A stretch of DNA of 58,371 nucleotides from Micromonospora thermarum (GTDB lineage: Bacteria; Actinomycetota; Actinomycetes; Mycobacteriales; Micromonosporaceae). Of the stretch, positions 15,696 to 24,414 are shown piece after piece (within the stretch, counting starts at the first letter, position 1; the number at the start of each line of letters is the position of its first letter). Position numbers and translations under genes: made by a program. Below the pieces are notes generated by a model, which worked only from the letters and a program-made list of their open reading frames with translations, made no database searches and was not told the origin of the DNA. Location of the stretch: positions 1-58,371 of the forward strand of contig NZ_JAATEO010000033.1 of NCBI RefSeq assembly GCF_012034245.1, in the 5' to 3' direction.

Positions 15696-16131
15696 TCTTC
15701 GGCGGCCGGTTCTCGTACGGCGTGGACAACACCACCGTCGTACGGGTCGTCACGTTCGCCGACGTGCGGATCTCCTGGAGCACCCGCTCCAGGTCCGTCG
15801 GGCCGGCCACCCGCACCAGCAGCAGGTAGAAGTCCTCCCCCGCCACCGAGTAGCAGGAGTCGATCTCCGGCAGGTGGGCCAGCCGCTCCGGCGCGTCGTC
15901 CGGCTGCGACGGGTCGAACGGGCGGATCGCCACGAACGCCGTCAACGGCAGGTCCAGGGCCTCGAAGGAGACGCGCGCCGCGTACCCCTTGATCACACCG
16001 CGCTGCTCCAACCGGCGGACCCGCTGGTGCACGGCGGACACCGACAGGCCCACCTTGTCCGCCAGATCGGTGTACGACAGCCGGCCGTCGGCGGTCAGCG
16101 CGGCGACGATGGCACGGTCGATCTCCTCCAC
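15625..16131 (-). CDS. Lrp/AsnC family transcriptional regulator
   Basis: 168 residues: an N-terminal winged helix-turn-helix (EEIDRAIVAALTADGRLSYT, DLADKVGLSVSAVHQRVRRL) and a C-terminal RAM ligand-binding domain (EIDSCYSVAGEDFYLLLVR). The start GTG 16131 is chosen over a TTG at 16140 because TAGGTT at 16139-16144 lies 7 nt upstream, a leaderless pattern. Effector and targets are unknown; the adjacent acyl-CoA dehydrogenase/peptidase operon or the lysine operon 3 kb away are possible targets. Confidence 0.88.
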   Translation of the reverse strand: MEEIDRAIVAALTADGRLSYTDLADKVGLSVSAVHQRVRRLEQRGVIKGYAARVSFEALDLPLTAFVAIRPFDPSQPDDAPERLAHLPEIDSCYSVAGEDFYLLLVRVAGPTDLERVLQEIRTSANVTTRTTVVLSTPYENRPPKISGEPPSRPRARVPGEAADSTAG

Positions 16132-16167
16132 GGCAAGCAACCTACCGGGAAAAACCCGCCGGTGCGA

Positions 16168-16210
16168 CGACGGGCCCGCCGGCCGTCACGCCAGGCGGGC
16201 CGCCCCGTCG
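16168..16210 (-). terminator. Hairpin after acyl-CoA dehydrogenase
   Basis: CGACGGGCCCGCC (16168-16180) pairs with GGCGGG (16194-16199) and CCCGTCG (16204-16210), with a 4-nt bulge. It sits 7 bp beyond the stop of the leftward gene. Confidence 0.5.
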
Positions 16211-16217
16211 CGTACCG

Positions 16218-17360
16218 TCAGCCCTTCGCCAGCGCCCGGGAGATCACCAGGCGCTGGATCTGGTTGGTACCCTCCACGATCTGGAGCACCTTCGCCTCGC
16301 GCATGTACCGCTCGACCGGGTGGTCGCTGACGTAGCCGGCACCCCCGAGCACCTGCACCGCGTCGGTGGTCACCCGCATCGCCACGTCCGTGGCGAACAG
16401 CTTCGCCTTGGCCGCCTCGATCGAGTACGGCCGGCCGGCGTCGCGCAGCCGCGCCGCGGCCAGCATCAGCGCCCGCGCGGCCGAGATCTGGGTGGCGTGG
16501 TCGGCGAGCGTGAAGCCCAGCCCCTGGAAGTCGATGATGGCCCGGCCGAACTGCTGCCGCTCCTTCGCGTACCCGACCGCGTAGTCCAGCGCCGCCTGGG
16601 CGAGACCGACCGCGCACGCCGCGATGCCGAGCCGGCCCGAGTCCAGCGCGGACATGGCGATGGTGAAGCCCGCACCCTCCCCGCCGAGCAGCCGGTCGGC
16701 CGGCACCCGCGCGCCGTCGAAGGCGATCTGCGCCACCGGCGAGGCGTGCAGGCCCATCGTCCGCTCCGCGGCCTGCGGATGGATGCCCGGCGTGGCCCGG
16801 TCGGCGAGCAGGCAGGAGATGCCCTTCGGCCCGGGCCCGCCGGTGCGGCAGAAGATGTTGTAGAAGTCGGCCACCCGGGCGTGCGTGATCCACGCCTTGG
16901 TGCCGGTGACGACGTAGGCGTCGCCGTCGCGTACGGCCTTCGTGGTCAGGGCGGCGGCGTCCGACCCGCCCTGCGGCTCCGACAGGCAGTACGCGCCCAG
17001 CAGCTCCCCGCCGATCATGTCGGGCAGCAGCTTGCGCTGCTCGTCGCTGCCGTACTGCGCGAGGGGGTAGCAGGACAGCGTGTGCACGCTGACCGCCTCG
17101 GCGACCGCGAGCCACCGGCTGGCCAGGATCTCGAGCACCTGGAGGTACACCTCGTACGGCTGGGCAGCCCCGCCGTACTCCTCCGGGTAGGGCAGGCCGA
17201 GCAGGCCGGCCCGGCCCAGCGTGCGCAGCACCTCCCGGGGGAACTCGGCGCGCTCCTCGAAGCCGGCGGCCCTGGGGGCGAGTTCCCGGTCGGCGAGTTC
17301 GGTGGCGAGGTCCAGCAGGTCGTGGGCCTCGTCGGTGGGGAGGATCCGGTCGACAGTCAT
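16218..17360 (-). CDS. Acyl-CoA dehydrogenase
   Basis: 380-residue FAD enzyme catalysing alpha,beta-dehydrogenation of an acyl-CoA. Seen: GLLGLPYPEEYGG, the substrate/FAD segment CLSEPQGGSDAAALTTKA, VTGTKAWITHA, YAKERQQFGRAIIDFQ, VQVLGGAGY and the catalytic base in VEGTNQIQRLVISR (Glu at the MCAD/SCAD position). Chain-length specificity is not readable. ATG 17360 overlaps the stop of the upstream M24 peptidase by 4 nt, so the two are translationally coupled. Confidence 0.92.
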   Translation of the reverse strand: MTVDRILPTDEAHDLLDLATELADRELAPRAAGFEERAEFPREVLRTLGRAGLLGLPYPEEYGGAAQPYEVYLQVLEILASRWLAVAEAVSVHTLSCYPLAQYGSDEQRKLLPDMIGGELLGAYCLSEPQGGSDAAALTTKAVRDGDAYVVTGTKAWITHARVADFYNIFCRTGGPGPKGISCLLADRATPGIHPQAAERTMGLHASPVAQIAFDGARVPADRLLGGEGAGFTIAMSALDSGRLGIAACAVGLAQAALDYAVGYAKERQQFGRAIIDFQGLGFTLADHATQISAARALMLAAARLRDAGRPYSIEAAKAKLFATDVAMRVTTDAVQVLGGAGYVSDHPVERYMREAKVLQIVEGTNQIQRLVISRALAKG

Positions 17361-18472
17361 AGCGCGGTGAGCTCCGTGGGGGTGGTGTTGAGCCGTCGTA
17401 CGCCGTCCGTCGTGCAGACGACGATGTCCTCGATGCGGGCGCCGTGCCGCCCGGCGAGGTAGATCCCGGGTTCGATCGAGAACGCCATGCCCGGCTCCAG
17501 CGCCCGCCCGTTGCCGGTCACCACGTACGGCTCCTCGTGGCCGTCCAGCCCGATGCCGTGACCGGTGCGGTGCAGGAACGCGTCGCCGTGGCCGGCGTCG
17601 GCGATCAGGTCGCGGGCGGCGGCGTCGACCGCCTCCGCGCTGACGCCGGGGCGCACCGCGGCGACGGCGGCGCGCTGGGCGGCGTGCAGCACCGCGTAGT
17701 ACTCGGTGAACTCCGCCGGGGCGGGCCGGCCGGCGACGTAGGTGCGGGTGCAGTCGGAGCGGTACCCCGACGGCATCGTGCCGCCGATGTCCACCACCAC
17801 CGGCTCGCCGGCGCCGATCGGCCGGTCCGAGGTGCCGTGGTGCGGGCTCGCGCCGTTCGGGCCGGCGGCGACGATGACGAAGTCGACGGCGACGTGCCCG
17901 GCGGCCCGGATCGCCGCGGCGATGTCGGCGGCGACCTCGCTCTCGGTACGGCCCGGCCGCAGCCACTCCCCCATCCGCTCGTGCACCGCGTCGATCGCGG
18001 CGCCGGCCTCGGCGAGGGCCGCCACCTCGGCCGGGGACTTGCGGATGCGCAGTTCGCGGAGCACCTCGGAGGCGAGCCGCTGGCTCGCGCCCGGCAGCGC
18101 GGCGCGCAGCGCCAGGACCTGCTCCGCCCACATCCGGTCGGCCAGGCCGACCGCCGCGACCGGCCCGCCGAGGGCGGCGGTGACGAGGGGGTACGGGTCG
18201 GTGCCGTCGGCGTGGTCGACGATGCGGACGCCGGTGGCCTGCGCCGGGGACGCCTCGGCGGCGGGCCGTTCCAGGGTGGGCACGACGAGCGTCGGCTCGC
18301 CCTCGGCGGGCAGCACCAGCAGGGTCAGCCGCTCACCGGCGTGCGCGTCGTAGCCGGTCAGGTACCGCAGGTCCGACCCGGGGCTGAGCAGCAGCGCGTC
18401 CAGGCCGGCAGCGGCGGTGGCGCGCTGCGCGGCGGCCAGCCGGGCCGGCGGGTACAGCTCGTCGGTTCCCAC
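17357..18472 (-). CDS. pepE: M24 family Xaa-Pro dipeptidase/aminopeptidase
   Basis: 371 residues. The N-terminal creatinase-like domain (DALLLSPGSDLRYLTGYDAH) precedes a pita-bread metallopeptidase domain. Dinuclear metal ligands are visible: Asp in VVVDIGGTMPSGYRSDCTRT, His in HRTGHGIGLDGHEEPY, Glu in FSIEPGIYL and Glu in ARIEDIVV. GTG 18472 has TAAGCT at 18479-18484, 6 nt upstream, a leaderless start. In mycobacteria a pepE-type gene also lies beside the exonuclease and helY, supporting the assignment. Confidence 0.9.
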   Translation of the reverse strand: MGTDELYPPARLAAAQRATAAAGLDALLLSPGSDLRYLTGYDAHAGERLTLLVLPAEGEPTLVVPTLERPAAEASPAQATGVRIVDHADGTDPYPLVTAALGGPVAAVGLADRMWAEQVLALRAALPGASQRLASEVLRELRIRKSPAEVAALAEAGAAIDAVHERMGEWLRPGRTESEVAADIAAAIRAAGHVAVDFVIVAAGPNGASPHHGTSDRPIGAGEPVVVDIGGTMPSGYRSDCTRTYVAGRPAPAEFTEYYAVLHAAQRAAVAAVRPGVSAEAVDAAARDLIADAGHGDAFLHRTGHGIGLDGHEEPYVVTGNGRALEPGMAFSIEPGIYLAGRHGARIEDIVVCTTDGVRRLNTTPTELTAL

Positions 18473-18647
18473 CCGCTCAGCTTAACGCTCGTTCGGCTCA
18501 CCCTCCGGCGCGCCCGGGCGCGTCGCCGCACGCGGCCCGGCCGCCGTGGCGGAGCGGCACGGTCCCGCGCGTCGCAGGCTCAGGCGGCAGGGCGTCGGCC
18601 AGGTTCCGGGCGCGCGGTCACGTGGCCCGACGCCCCGGAGCGGGGAG

Positions 18648-19031
18648 TCACGACATCAGCCACAGGCAGAACGGGTGGCCGTCCGGGTCCAGGCAGACCC
18701 GGACGTCGTCCTGCGGCTGAAACGGCGCGACGGTCGCGCCGCAGGCGACCGCGTGGGCCTGCGCCGCCGCCAGGTCGTCGACCCCGATCTCCAGGTGGGC
18801 CATCATCTGCTGCCGGCCCGCCTCGGCCGGCCAGGTCGGCCGCACGTACCGGCGCTCCCGCTGGAAGGAGAGGCCCACCCCACCGTCGGGGGCACGGAGG
18901 ATCACGTCGTCCGCCTCCTCGACGGCGATCTCCCAACCGAGCAGCCCGGCGTAGAACCGGGCGAGCGCCGCCGGGTCGGGAGTGTCCAGGTTGACCGTGG
19001 TCAGTCGCAGGAGGGGACGCGGCGTGCTCAC
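18648..19031 (-). CDS. VOC family protein (glyoxalase/bleomycin-resistance fold)
   Basis: 127 residues, one vicinal-oxygen-chelate module with paired halves: LTTVNLDTPDPAALARFYAG and AHLEIGVDDLAAAQAHAVAC, ending in CLDPDGHPFCLWLM. Metal ligands are not all evident, so enzymatic activity is uncertain. GTG start at 19031 has CAGAAT 7 nt upstream, consistent with a weak leaderless promoter. Confidence 0.82.
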   Translation of the reverse strand: MSTPRPLLRLTTVNLDTPDPAALARFYAGLLGWEIAVEEADDVILRAPDGGVGLSFQRERRYVRPTWPAEAGRQQMMAHLEIGVDDLAAAQAHAVACGATVAPFQPQDDVRVCLDPDGHPFCLWLMS

Positions 19032-19182
19032 CCGGCCGATTCTGCCCGTCCGGAACGCCTGCCGCAGTCCCGCCGGCGGCGGTGGCCGGCCGGGCGCGGC
19101 GGCCTTGGCGCGTTCCGGCACGCCGGCACCGGCGCGCCGATAGCCTCGGGACAGGCCCTGACCGGACGAAGGGACGACGACC

Positions 19183-19398
19183 GTGGCAGCCAGCGACCGC
19201 GCCGAGACGCGCCGTCGGTGGCTGCTCTGGTCCGGTGTCCTCGCCCTCGCCGGTCTGGTGCTGCTCGTCATCGGGCTCACCATCGCCGACGGCGTCGCCG
19301 CCTGGGTCGAGGTGGTGGTGGCCCTCCTGCTGCTGCTGGCCAGCTACGGGGTGCAGTACGTGGCCCGGCGGGGAACCCTCTACCGGGACCGGAGCTGA
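19183..19398 (+). CDS. Small two-helix membrane protein, unknown function
   Basis: 71 residues. A charged N-terminus is followed by two hydrophobic helices (WLLWSGVLALAGLVLLVIG and VEVVVALLLLLASYGVQYV) and a basic tail. GTG 19183 is preceded by GAAGGGACGAC, and TAGCCT at 19141-19146 could be the -10 box. No family recognised. A compound hairpin follows the gene. Confidence 0.65.
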   Translation: MAASDRAETRRRWLLWSGVLALAGLVLLVIGLTIADGVAAWVEVVVALLLLLASYGVQYVARRGTLYRDRS

Positions 19399-19403
19399 CC
19401 CGC

Positions 19404-19435
19404 CACCGACGCGGGCGTCCGCCCGGACGTCGGTG
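19404..19435 (+). terminator. Compound hairpin between small membrane gene and exonuclease
   Basis: CACCGACG (19404-19411) pairs with CGTCGGTG (19428-19435), enclosing a second GC stem CGGGC/GCCCG. No T run; the terminator role is inferred from position. Confidence 0.45.
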
Positions 19436-19456
19436 CGGTGTGCCACGCTGTCGGGC

Positions 19457-20371
19457 GTGACAGCCCCGATCATGCTCGTCGACGCGCCCAGCCTCTACTT
19501 CCGGGCGTACTTCGGCATTCCCGAGTCCGCCACCACCGCCGACGGCCAGCCGGTCAACGCCGTCCGCGGCTTCCTGGACATGCTGGCGTCCCTCATCCGC
19601 ACCCGGCGGCCGGGGCGGATGGTCTGCGCGATGGACCACGACTGGCGGCCCGACTGGCGGGTGGCGCTGCTGCCGTCGTACAAGGCGCACCGGGTCGCGC
19701 CGGAGGGCGGCGAGGTGGTGCCCGACACGCTCACCCCACAGGTGCCGGTCATCCTCGACGTGCTCGACGCCCTGGGCATCACCACCGTCGGCGCCGCCGG
19801 GTACGAGGCCGACGACGTGCTCGGCACGCTGTCCGTCACCCAGCCCGGGCCGGTCGAGGTGGTCTCCGGTGACCGGGACCTGTTCCAGCTCGTCGACGAC
19901 GCCCGGGGCGTGCGCCTGCTCTACGTCGGGCGGGGCGTGGCCAAACTGGAGGACTGCGACGACACGGCCGTGCGCTCCCGCTACGGGGTGCCCGCGGCCC
20001 GGTACGCCGACTTCGCCGCCCTGCGCGGCGACCCCAGCGACGGGCTGCCCGGCGTGCCGGGCGTCGGTGAGAAGACCGCCGCCCGCCTCGTCGACCGGTA
20101 CGGCGACATCGACGGCATCCTCGCCGCCCTGGACGATTCCGGCTCCGGCTTCGCGCCCGGGCTGCGGGCCAATCTCGCCGCCGCCCGGGACTACCTGGCC
20201 GTCGCCCCGAAGGTGGTCCGGGTGGCGCTCGACGTGCCGCTGCCCGACCTGCCCACCGACCTGCCGACCGCGCCGGCCGATCCGGAGCGGCTGCTGGACC
20301 TCGCCGCGCGGTGGAACCTGGCCGGTTCCGCCCGCCGGCTGGTCGACGCCCTGGCCACCCGCACCGGCTGA
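19457..20371 (+). CDS. 5'-3' exonuclease (DNA polymerase I N-terminal type)
   Basis: 304-residue stand-alone FEN-like nuclease. Seen: PIMLVDAPSLYFRAYFG at the N-terminus, the acidic cluster AGYEADDVLGTL, VVSGDRDLFQLV, and the helix-hairpin-helix GDPSDGLPGVPGVGEKTAARL. These match 5'-3' exonucleases acting on flaps and RNA primers. GTG start at 19457; CACGCT 7 nt upstream is a weak -10. The same gene type stands beside pepE and helY in mycobacteria. Confidence 0.92.
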   Translation: MTAPIMLVDAPSLYFRAYFGIPESATTADGQPVNAVRGFLDMLASLIRTRRPGRMVCAMDHDWRPDWRVALLPSYKAHRVAPEGGEVVPDTLTPQVPVILDVLDALGITTVGAAGYEADDVLGTLSVTQPGPVEVVSGDRDLFQLVDDARGVRLLYVGRGVAKLEDCDDTAVRSRYGVPAARYADFAALRGDPSDGLPGVPGVGEKTAARLVDRYGDIDGILAALDDSGSGFAPGLRANLAAARDYLAVAPKVVRVALDVPLPDLPTDLPTAPADPERLLDLAARWNLAGSARRLVDALATRTG

Positions 20372-20480
20372 CCGGCCCGGCCCCCCGGGGAGCCGGTGCG
20401 CCCTCCGCCGCCCGCCCCCGCCGGTGCGCCTCCCGCCGGTCCACCGGTGCGCCAGCCGGCCAGCGACGCCGGCCGTGCGG

Positions 20481-21371
20481 TCAGCGCGGTGCGCGGTCCC
20501 GGCGGGACGGGAACGGGGTGCCCGGCCGGGCCAGGGTGGAGCGTGCCCGCAGACCGACCGGGTCGGGCGTCGCCGCCGGCCCCGCCGGCACCGGTGCCGC
20601 CCCGGTCCCGCGCCGGGCGTCCAGGTACGCGGTCGCCGCCCGGTCCTCGTCGGTCGGGGCGGCGAGCAGCGCGTACACCAGGCCGACCACCCCGAAGACC
20701 ACGGCCAGGACGATCGGCACCAGCAACGTGCCCACCTCGGCCCCGGCGACCTCCCGCTCGGTGTCGTGCAGGTGCACCGAGAGGGCGCTCATCCCGGTGA
20801 AGTGCATGCCGTTCACCGCGACGCCCATGACCAGGGCGGAGGCGGTGATCGCCAGCGCGCGACGTACCGTCACGGCGAGCCACAGTGCGACGGTCGCCGC
20901 GACGACCGCGATGACGGCCGAGGCCACCACGCGGGGCTGGTCGTAGCCGAGCCGGCCGTTGAGCCGCATCGCCGCCATGCCGGCGTAGTGCATCACCGCG
21001 ACACCGGCGCCGGTGAACAGGCCACCGGCGAGGATCCGCGGCGCGGACACCCGGCCGGTGCCGGCGATGGCCAGGCCGATACCGACCGCCACCACGGCGA
21101 TGCCGGCGCTCGCCGCGGTGATCGGCACGTCGTACCGGATCCGGGTGCCGTCGACCGCGAAGCCGAGCATCGCCATGAAGTGCATGGTCCAGATCGCCGT
21201 GCCGCCGATGGCGAAGGCGGCCAGGATGCCCCACCAGGCCCGCTGGCCCCCGGTGGCCGCCGTCCGGATCCGCCCGGCACAGATGAGGCCGAGGAACGAG
21301 CCCAGCACGGACAGCGCGTAACTCAACGCGGGTGTGATCCACCCGTACTCGAAGTGATTGATCTCCGCCAC
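20481..21371 (-). CDS. Stand-alone MHYT-domain membrane sensor
   Basis: 296 residues with about seven hydrophobic helices and three MHYT motifs: IWTMHFMAMLG, AVMHYAGMAAMRL and GMHFTGMSALS. MHYT domains are proposed to bind copper and sense redox or gaseous ligands. Unlike most characterised examples, no GGDEF, EAL or kinase output is attached; the C-terminal 55 residues are Pro/Arg-rich and low in complexity. GTG 21371 has GGGGGGA upstream, with TATCCT farther up as a -10. Confidence 0.88.
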   Translation of the reverse strand: MAEINHFEYGWITPALSYALSVLGSFLGLICAGRIRTAATGGQRAWWGILAAFAIGGTAIWTMHFMAMLGFAVDGTRIRYDVPITAASAGIAVVAVGIGLAIAGTGRVSAPRILAGGLFTGAGVAVMHYAGMAAMRLNGRLGYDQPRVVASAVIAVVAATVALWLAVTVRRALAITASALVMGVAVNGMHFTGMSALSVHLHDTEREVAGAEVGTLLVPIVLAVVFGVVGLVYALLAAPTDEDRAATAYLDARRGTGAAPVPAGPAATPDPVGLRARSTLARPGTPFPSRRDRAPR

Positions 21372-21536
21372 GCGGCAGTCCCCCCAGACAGGATACCGGC
21401 GCGTAACATCGCGCCTCCGCCATGATCTGGGACCGCTCCACCAGCCGCAACATCGACAAAGTGATACTTCATGGGGTGCCGCCGCGGTGACCGAGTGATG
21501 CGTCGATTGCAGACTGGCAACTACTGCCGGTGAGCG

Positions 21537-24326
21537 TCAGGCGGCGGCGTGGTAGGCCAGCACGCCCCGGTTGACGGCGGCGATGGCCTGCCGGGCGGTG
21601 GACCGCAGATCGGCCGAGGCGCCCCCGGAGTCGGCGAGCTGGCCGAGCAGGTCCACCACCTGCCGGGCCCAGCGGACGAAGTCGCCGGCCGGCATCTCCC
21701 CGTCGATCTCGTGCCCGCTGGCCAGCACCTTCGCCAGGGCCTCGCCCCGCGCCCACCGGTAGATCGGCCAGGCAAAGCCGAGGTCGGGTTCCCGCGTGAC
21801 GGCCAGGCCCCGGGCCGCCTCGTCGGCCTCGATCTCGCTCCACAGCTTGAGCGTCACGTCGACCGCCTCGGCCACGGCGCCCCGGGGCAGCGACGCCCGC
21901 TCGTCGACGTCGCGGCGGGCCTCGAAGACCACCACCGACACCGCCGCCGCCAGCTCGGCCGGGCTGAGCCCGTCCCAGACACCCCGGCGCAGGCACTCCG
22001 CGACCAGCAGGTCGGCCTCCGTCCAGATCCGGCCCAGCATCCGGCCCGCGTCGGTGACCGTCCCGTCCGGCGCGAGGTACCCGCGCGCGGTGAGCAGCGC
22101 GACGATCCGGTCGAAGGTCCGGGCGAGGGAGCCGGTGCGGCCGGCCACCCGCTGCCGCAGCTCCTCGGTGTCCTTCTCGAGCCGCCGGCGGCGCTCCGCC
22201 CAGCGGGCGTGCTCCTCCCGGTCCGGGCAGGCGTGGCAGGGGTGCCGGCGCAGCTCGGTGCGGAGCTGGCTGAGGCTGTCATCCTCCCCCGTGGCCTGCC
22301 GGGACCGGCCGCCCCGGCGGCCGGCGTGCCGGTCCAGCCCGGTGCCGCTGACCTCGGCCGCCAGGTCCCGCCGGGCGGCCGGTGAGCGGTGGTTGAAGTG
22401 CTTCGGGACGCGGATCCGGGCGAGCACCTCGGCGGGGGTGGTGAAGTCGCCGGGGCTGACCCGTCCGGCCCACCGGTCCTGCGTGAGCACCAGCGGGCGC
22501 GGCTCGCCGAAGCCGCCGGTCGCCGGGTCCAGCACCACCGCGAGGCCGGCCCGCCGGCCGGACGGCACCCGGATCACGTCGCCGACCCGCAGCCGCTCCA
22601 GCGACGCGACCGCCGCCGCCTTGCGCTGGCTCTGCCCCTGCCGTGCGAGGGCGCGCTCCCGGTCGGCGATCGCCACGCGCAGCGCGAAGTACTCGTCGAA
22701 GTCGCCGTGGTGGCAGGCCGCCTCCGCGCCGTACGCCTCGATGGTCTCGGTGTTGCGCTGCACCTGCCGCGCCAGGCCGACCACCGACCGGTCCGCCTGG
22801 AACTGCGCGAAGCTCGACTCGAGCAGCGCCCGCGCCGGCTCCGCGCCGACCGTCCCGACCAGGTTGACCGCCATGTTGTACGACGGTCGGAAGCTGGACC
22901 GCAGCGGGTACGTGCGGGTCGACGCCAGGCCGGCCACGTGCCGGGGGTCGGTCTCCGGGGACCACACCACGACGGCGTGCCCCTCCACGTCGATGCCGCG
23001 CCGGCCGGCCCGGCCGGTGAGCTGCGTGTACTCCCCCGGCGTCAGGTCGACGTGCGCCTCGCCGTTGTACTTCACCAGGCGCTCCAGGACCACGCACCGG
23101 GCCGGCATGTTGATGCCCAGCGCGAGCGTCTCGGTGGCGAACACCGCCTTCACCAGGCCACGGACGAACAGCTCCTCGACGACCTCCTTGAACGCGGGCA
23201 GCATGCCGGCGTGGTGCGCCGCGAGGCCCCGCTCCAGACCGTCGAGCCACTCCCAGTACCCGAGCACCGACAGGTCCTCGCCGGGGATCGCGGTGACCCG
23301 GCTCTCGACCACCCGCCGGATCTCCGCCCGCTCCTCCGGGTTGGTGAGCCGCAGCCCGGCGGCGAGGCACTGCTGCACGGCCGCGTCGCAGCCGGCCCGG
23401 CTGAAGATGAACAGGATCGCCGGCAGCAGCCCCTCCCGGTCGAGCCGGTCGACGATGTCCGGGCGCATCGGCCCGCGCCAGCGTGGCCCGCGCCGACCGC
23501 CGCCGGGCCCGGCGCTGCGACCCTCGCCCAGTTCGAGCCGGCGCATCGTGTCCCGGGTGTAGCGCAGCAGCTCCGGGTGCACGTCGTGCTTGCGGGCGGC
23601 GTCGGCGTCGTGGAACAGGTCGAACATCCGCTTGCCGACCAGCATGTGCTGCCACAGCGGCACCGGCCGGTGCTCGCTGACCACGACCGCCGTCTCACCG
23701 CGTACGGTCACCAGCCAGTCGGCGAACTCCTCGGCGTTGGAGACCGTCGCCGACAGCGAGACCAGGGTGACCGAGGCGGGCAGGTGGATGATCACCTCTT
23801 CCCACACGCCGCCACGGAACCGGTCGGCGAGGTAGTGCACCTCGTCCATCACCACGTACGCCAGGCCCTCGAGGGTGGCCGAACCGGCGTAGAGCATGTT
23901 GCGCAGGACCTCGGTGGTCATCACCACCACGGGGGCGTCGCCGTTGATGGCGTTGTCGCCGGTGAGCAGCCCGACCTGGTCGGCGCCGTAGCGGTCGACC
24001 AGGTCGTGGTACTTCTGGTTCGACAGCGCCTTGATCGGCGTGGTGTAGAAGCACTTGCGGCGTTCGCCGGGCGCGCCCTCCGCGCCGGCCGGCACCCCGC
24101 CCCGCAGCGCCAGGTGGACGGCGAACTCGCCCACCACGGTCTTGCCGGCGCCGGTGGGCGCGCACACCAGCACGCCGCTGCCGCGCTCCAGCGCCTGGCA
24201 CGCCTCCCGTTGGAAGTCGTCGAGGTCGAATCCCAGGTCGAGGGCGAACTCGTCCAGCGCGGGGAACTGGGAGGCCTGCGCGGCCCGGCGGCGCGCCGCG
24301 GCGTACCGCTCGGCGGGGCTCGACAT
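21537..24326 (-). CDS. helY: DEAD/DEAH-box RNA helicase HelY (Ski2/Mtr4-like)
   Basis: 929-residue superfamily 2 helicase. Walker A APTGAGKT is at about residues 56-63, Walker B is DEVH in YVVMDEVHYLADRF, motif III is VSLSATVSNAEEF, and motif VI is QLTGRAGRRGIDVEGH. A C-terminal DSHCT-type helical domain ends the protein. Role: probable RNA unwinding in RNA processing or decay. The start ATG 24326 is set by TAATCT at 24334-24339, 7 nt upstream, although the frame is open farther. Same neighbour relationship with tatC and the Pup-proteasome genes as in mycobacteria, but here 6 kb has been inserted before tatC. Confidence 0.92.
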   Translation of the reverse strand: MSSPAERYAAARRRAAQASQFPALDEFALDLGFDLDDFQREACQALERGSGVLVCAPTGAGKTVVGEFAVHLALRGGVPAGAEGAPGERRKCFYTTPIKALSNQKYHDLVDRYGADQVGLLTGDNAINGDAPVVVMTTEVLRNMLYAGSATLEGLAYVVMDEVHYLADRFRGGVWEEVIIHLPASVTLVSLSATVSNAEEFADWLVTVRGETAVVVSEHRPVPLWQHMLVGKRMFDLFHDADAARKHDVHPELLRYTRDTMRRLELGEGRSAGPGGGRRGPRWRGPMRPDIVDRLDREGLLPAILFIFSRAGCDAAVQQCLAAGLRLTNPEERAEIRRVVESRVTAIPGEDLSVLGYWEWLDGLERGLAAHHAGMLPAFKEVVEELFVRGLVKAVFATETLALGINMPARCVVLERLVKYNGEAHVDLTPGEYTQLTGRAGRRGIDVEGHAVVVWSPETDPRHVAGLASTRTYPLRSSFRPSYNMAVNLVGTVGAEPARALLESSFAQFQADRSVVGLARQVQRNTETIEAYGAEAACHHGDFDEYFALRVAIADRERALARQGQSQRKAAAVASLERLRVGDVIRVPSGRRAGLAVVLDPATGGFGEPRPLVLTQDRWAGRVSPGDFTTPAEVLARIRVPKHFNHRSPAARRDLAAEVSGTGLDRHAGRRGGRSRQATGEDDSLSQLRTELRRHPCHACPDREEHARWAERRRRLEKDTEELRQRVAGRTGSLARTFDRIVALLTARGYLAPDGTVTDAGRMLGRIWTEADLLVAECLRRGVWDGLSPAELAAAVSVVVFEARRDVDERASLPRGAVAEAVDVTLKLWSEIEADEAARGLAVTREPDLGFAWPIYRWARGEALAKVLASGHEIDGEMPAGDFVRWARQVVDLLGQLADSGGASADLRSTARQAIAAVNRGVLAYHAAA

Positions 24327-24401
24327 GTGACCAAGATTAGTGCGTGCCGTCCCCGGACACCCGACAAGGCCGTCCGCTCCGGGGCCGTTCCGGGCGATCG
24401 G

Positions 24402-24407
24402 TAGGGT
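24402..24407 (+). promoter_or_regulatory. -10 box TAGGGT, leaderless start of HAD gene
   Basis: TAGGGT ends 7 nt before GTG 24415. The divergent helY -10 lies at 24334-24339, so two leaderless promoters sit back to back within 75 bp. Confidence 0.6.
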
Positions 24408-24414
24408 GCACGGC

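Noticed and set aside
20385..20456. Cluster of CCGGTGCGCC repeats between exonuclease and MHYT genes
   Set aside because: Three short copies in a 100-bp GC-rich gap; could be chance, and no array-like regular spacing for a CRISPR or iteron.
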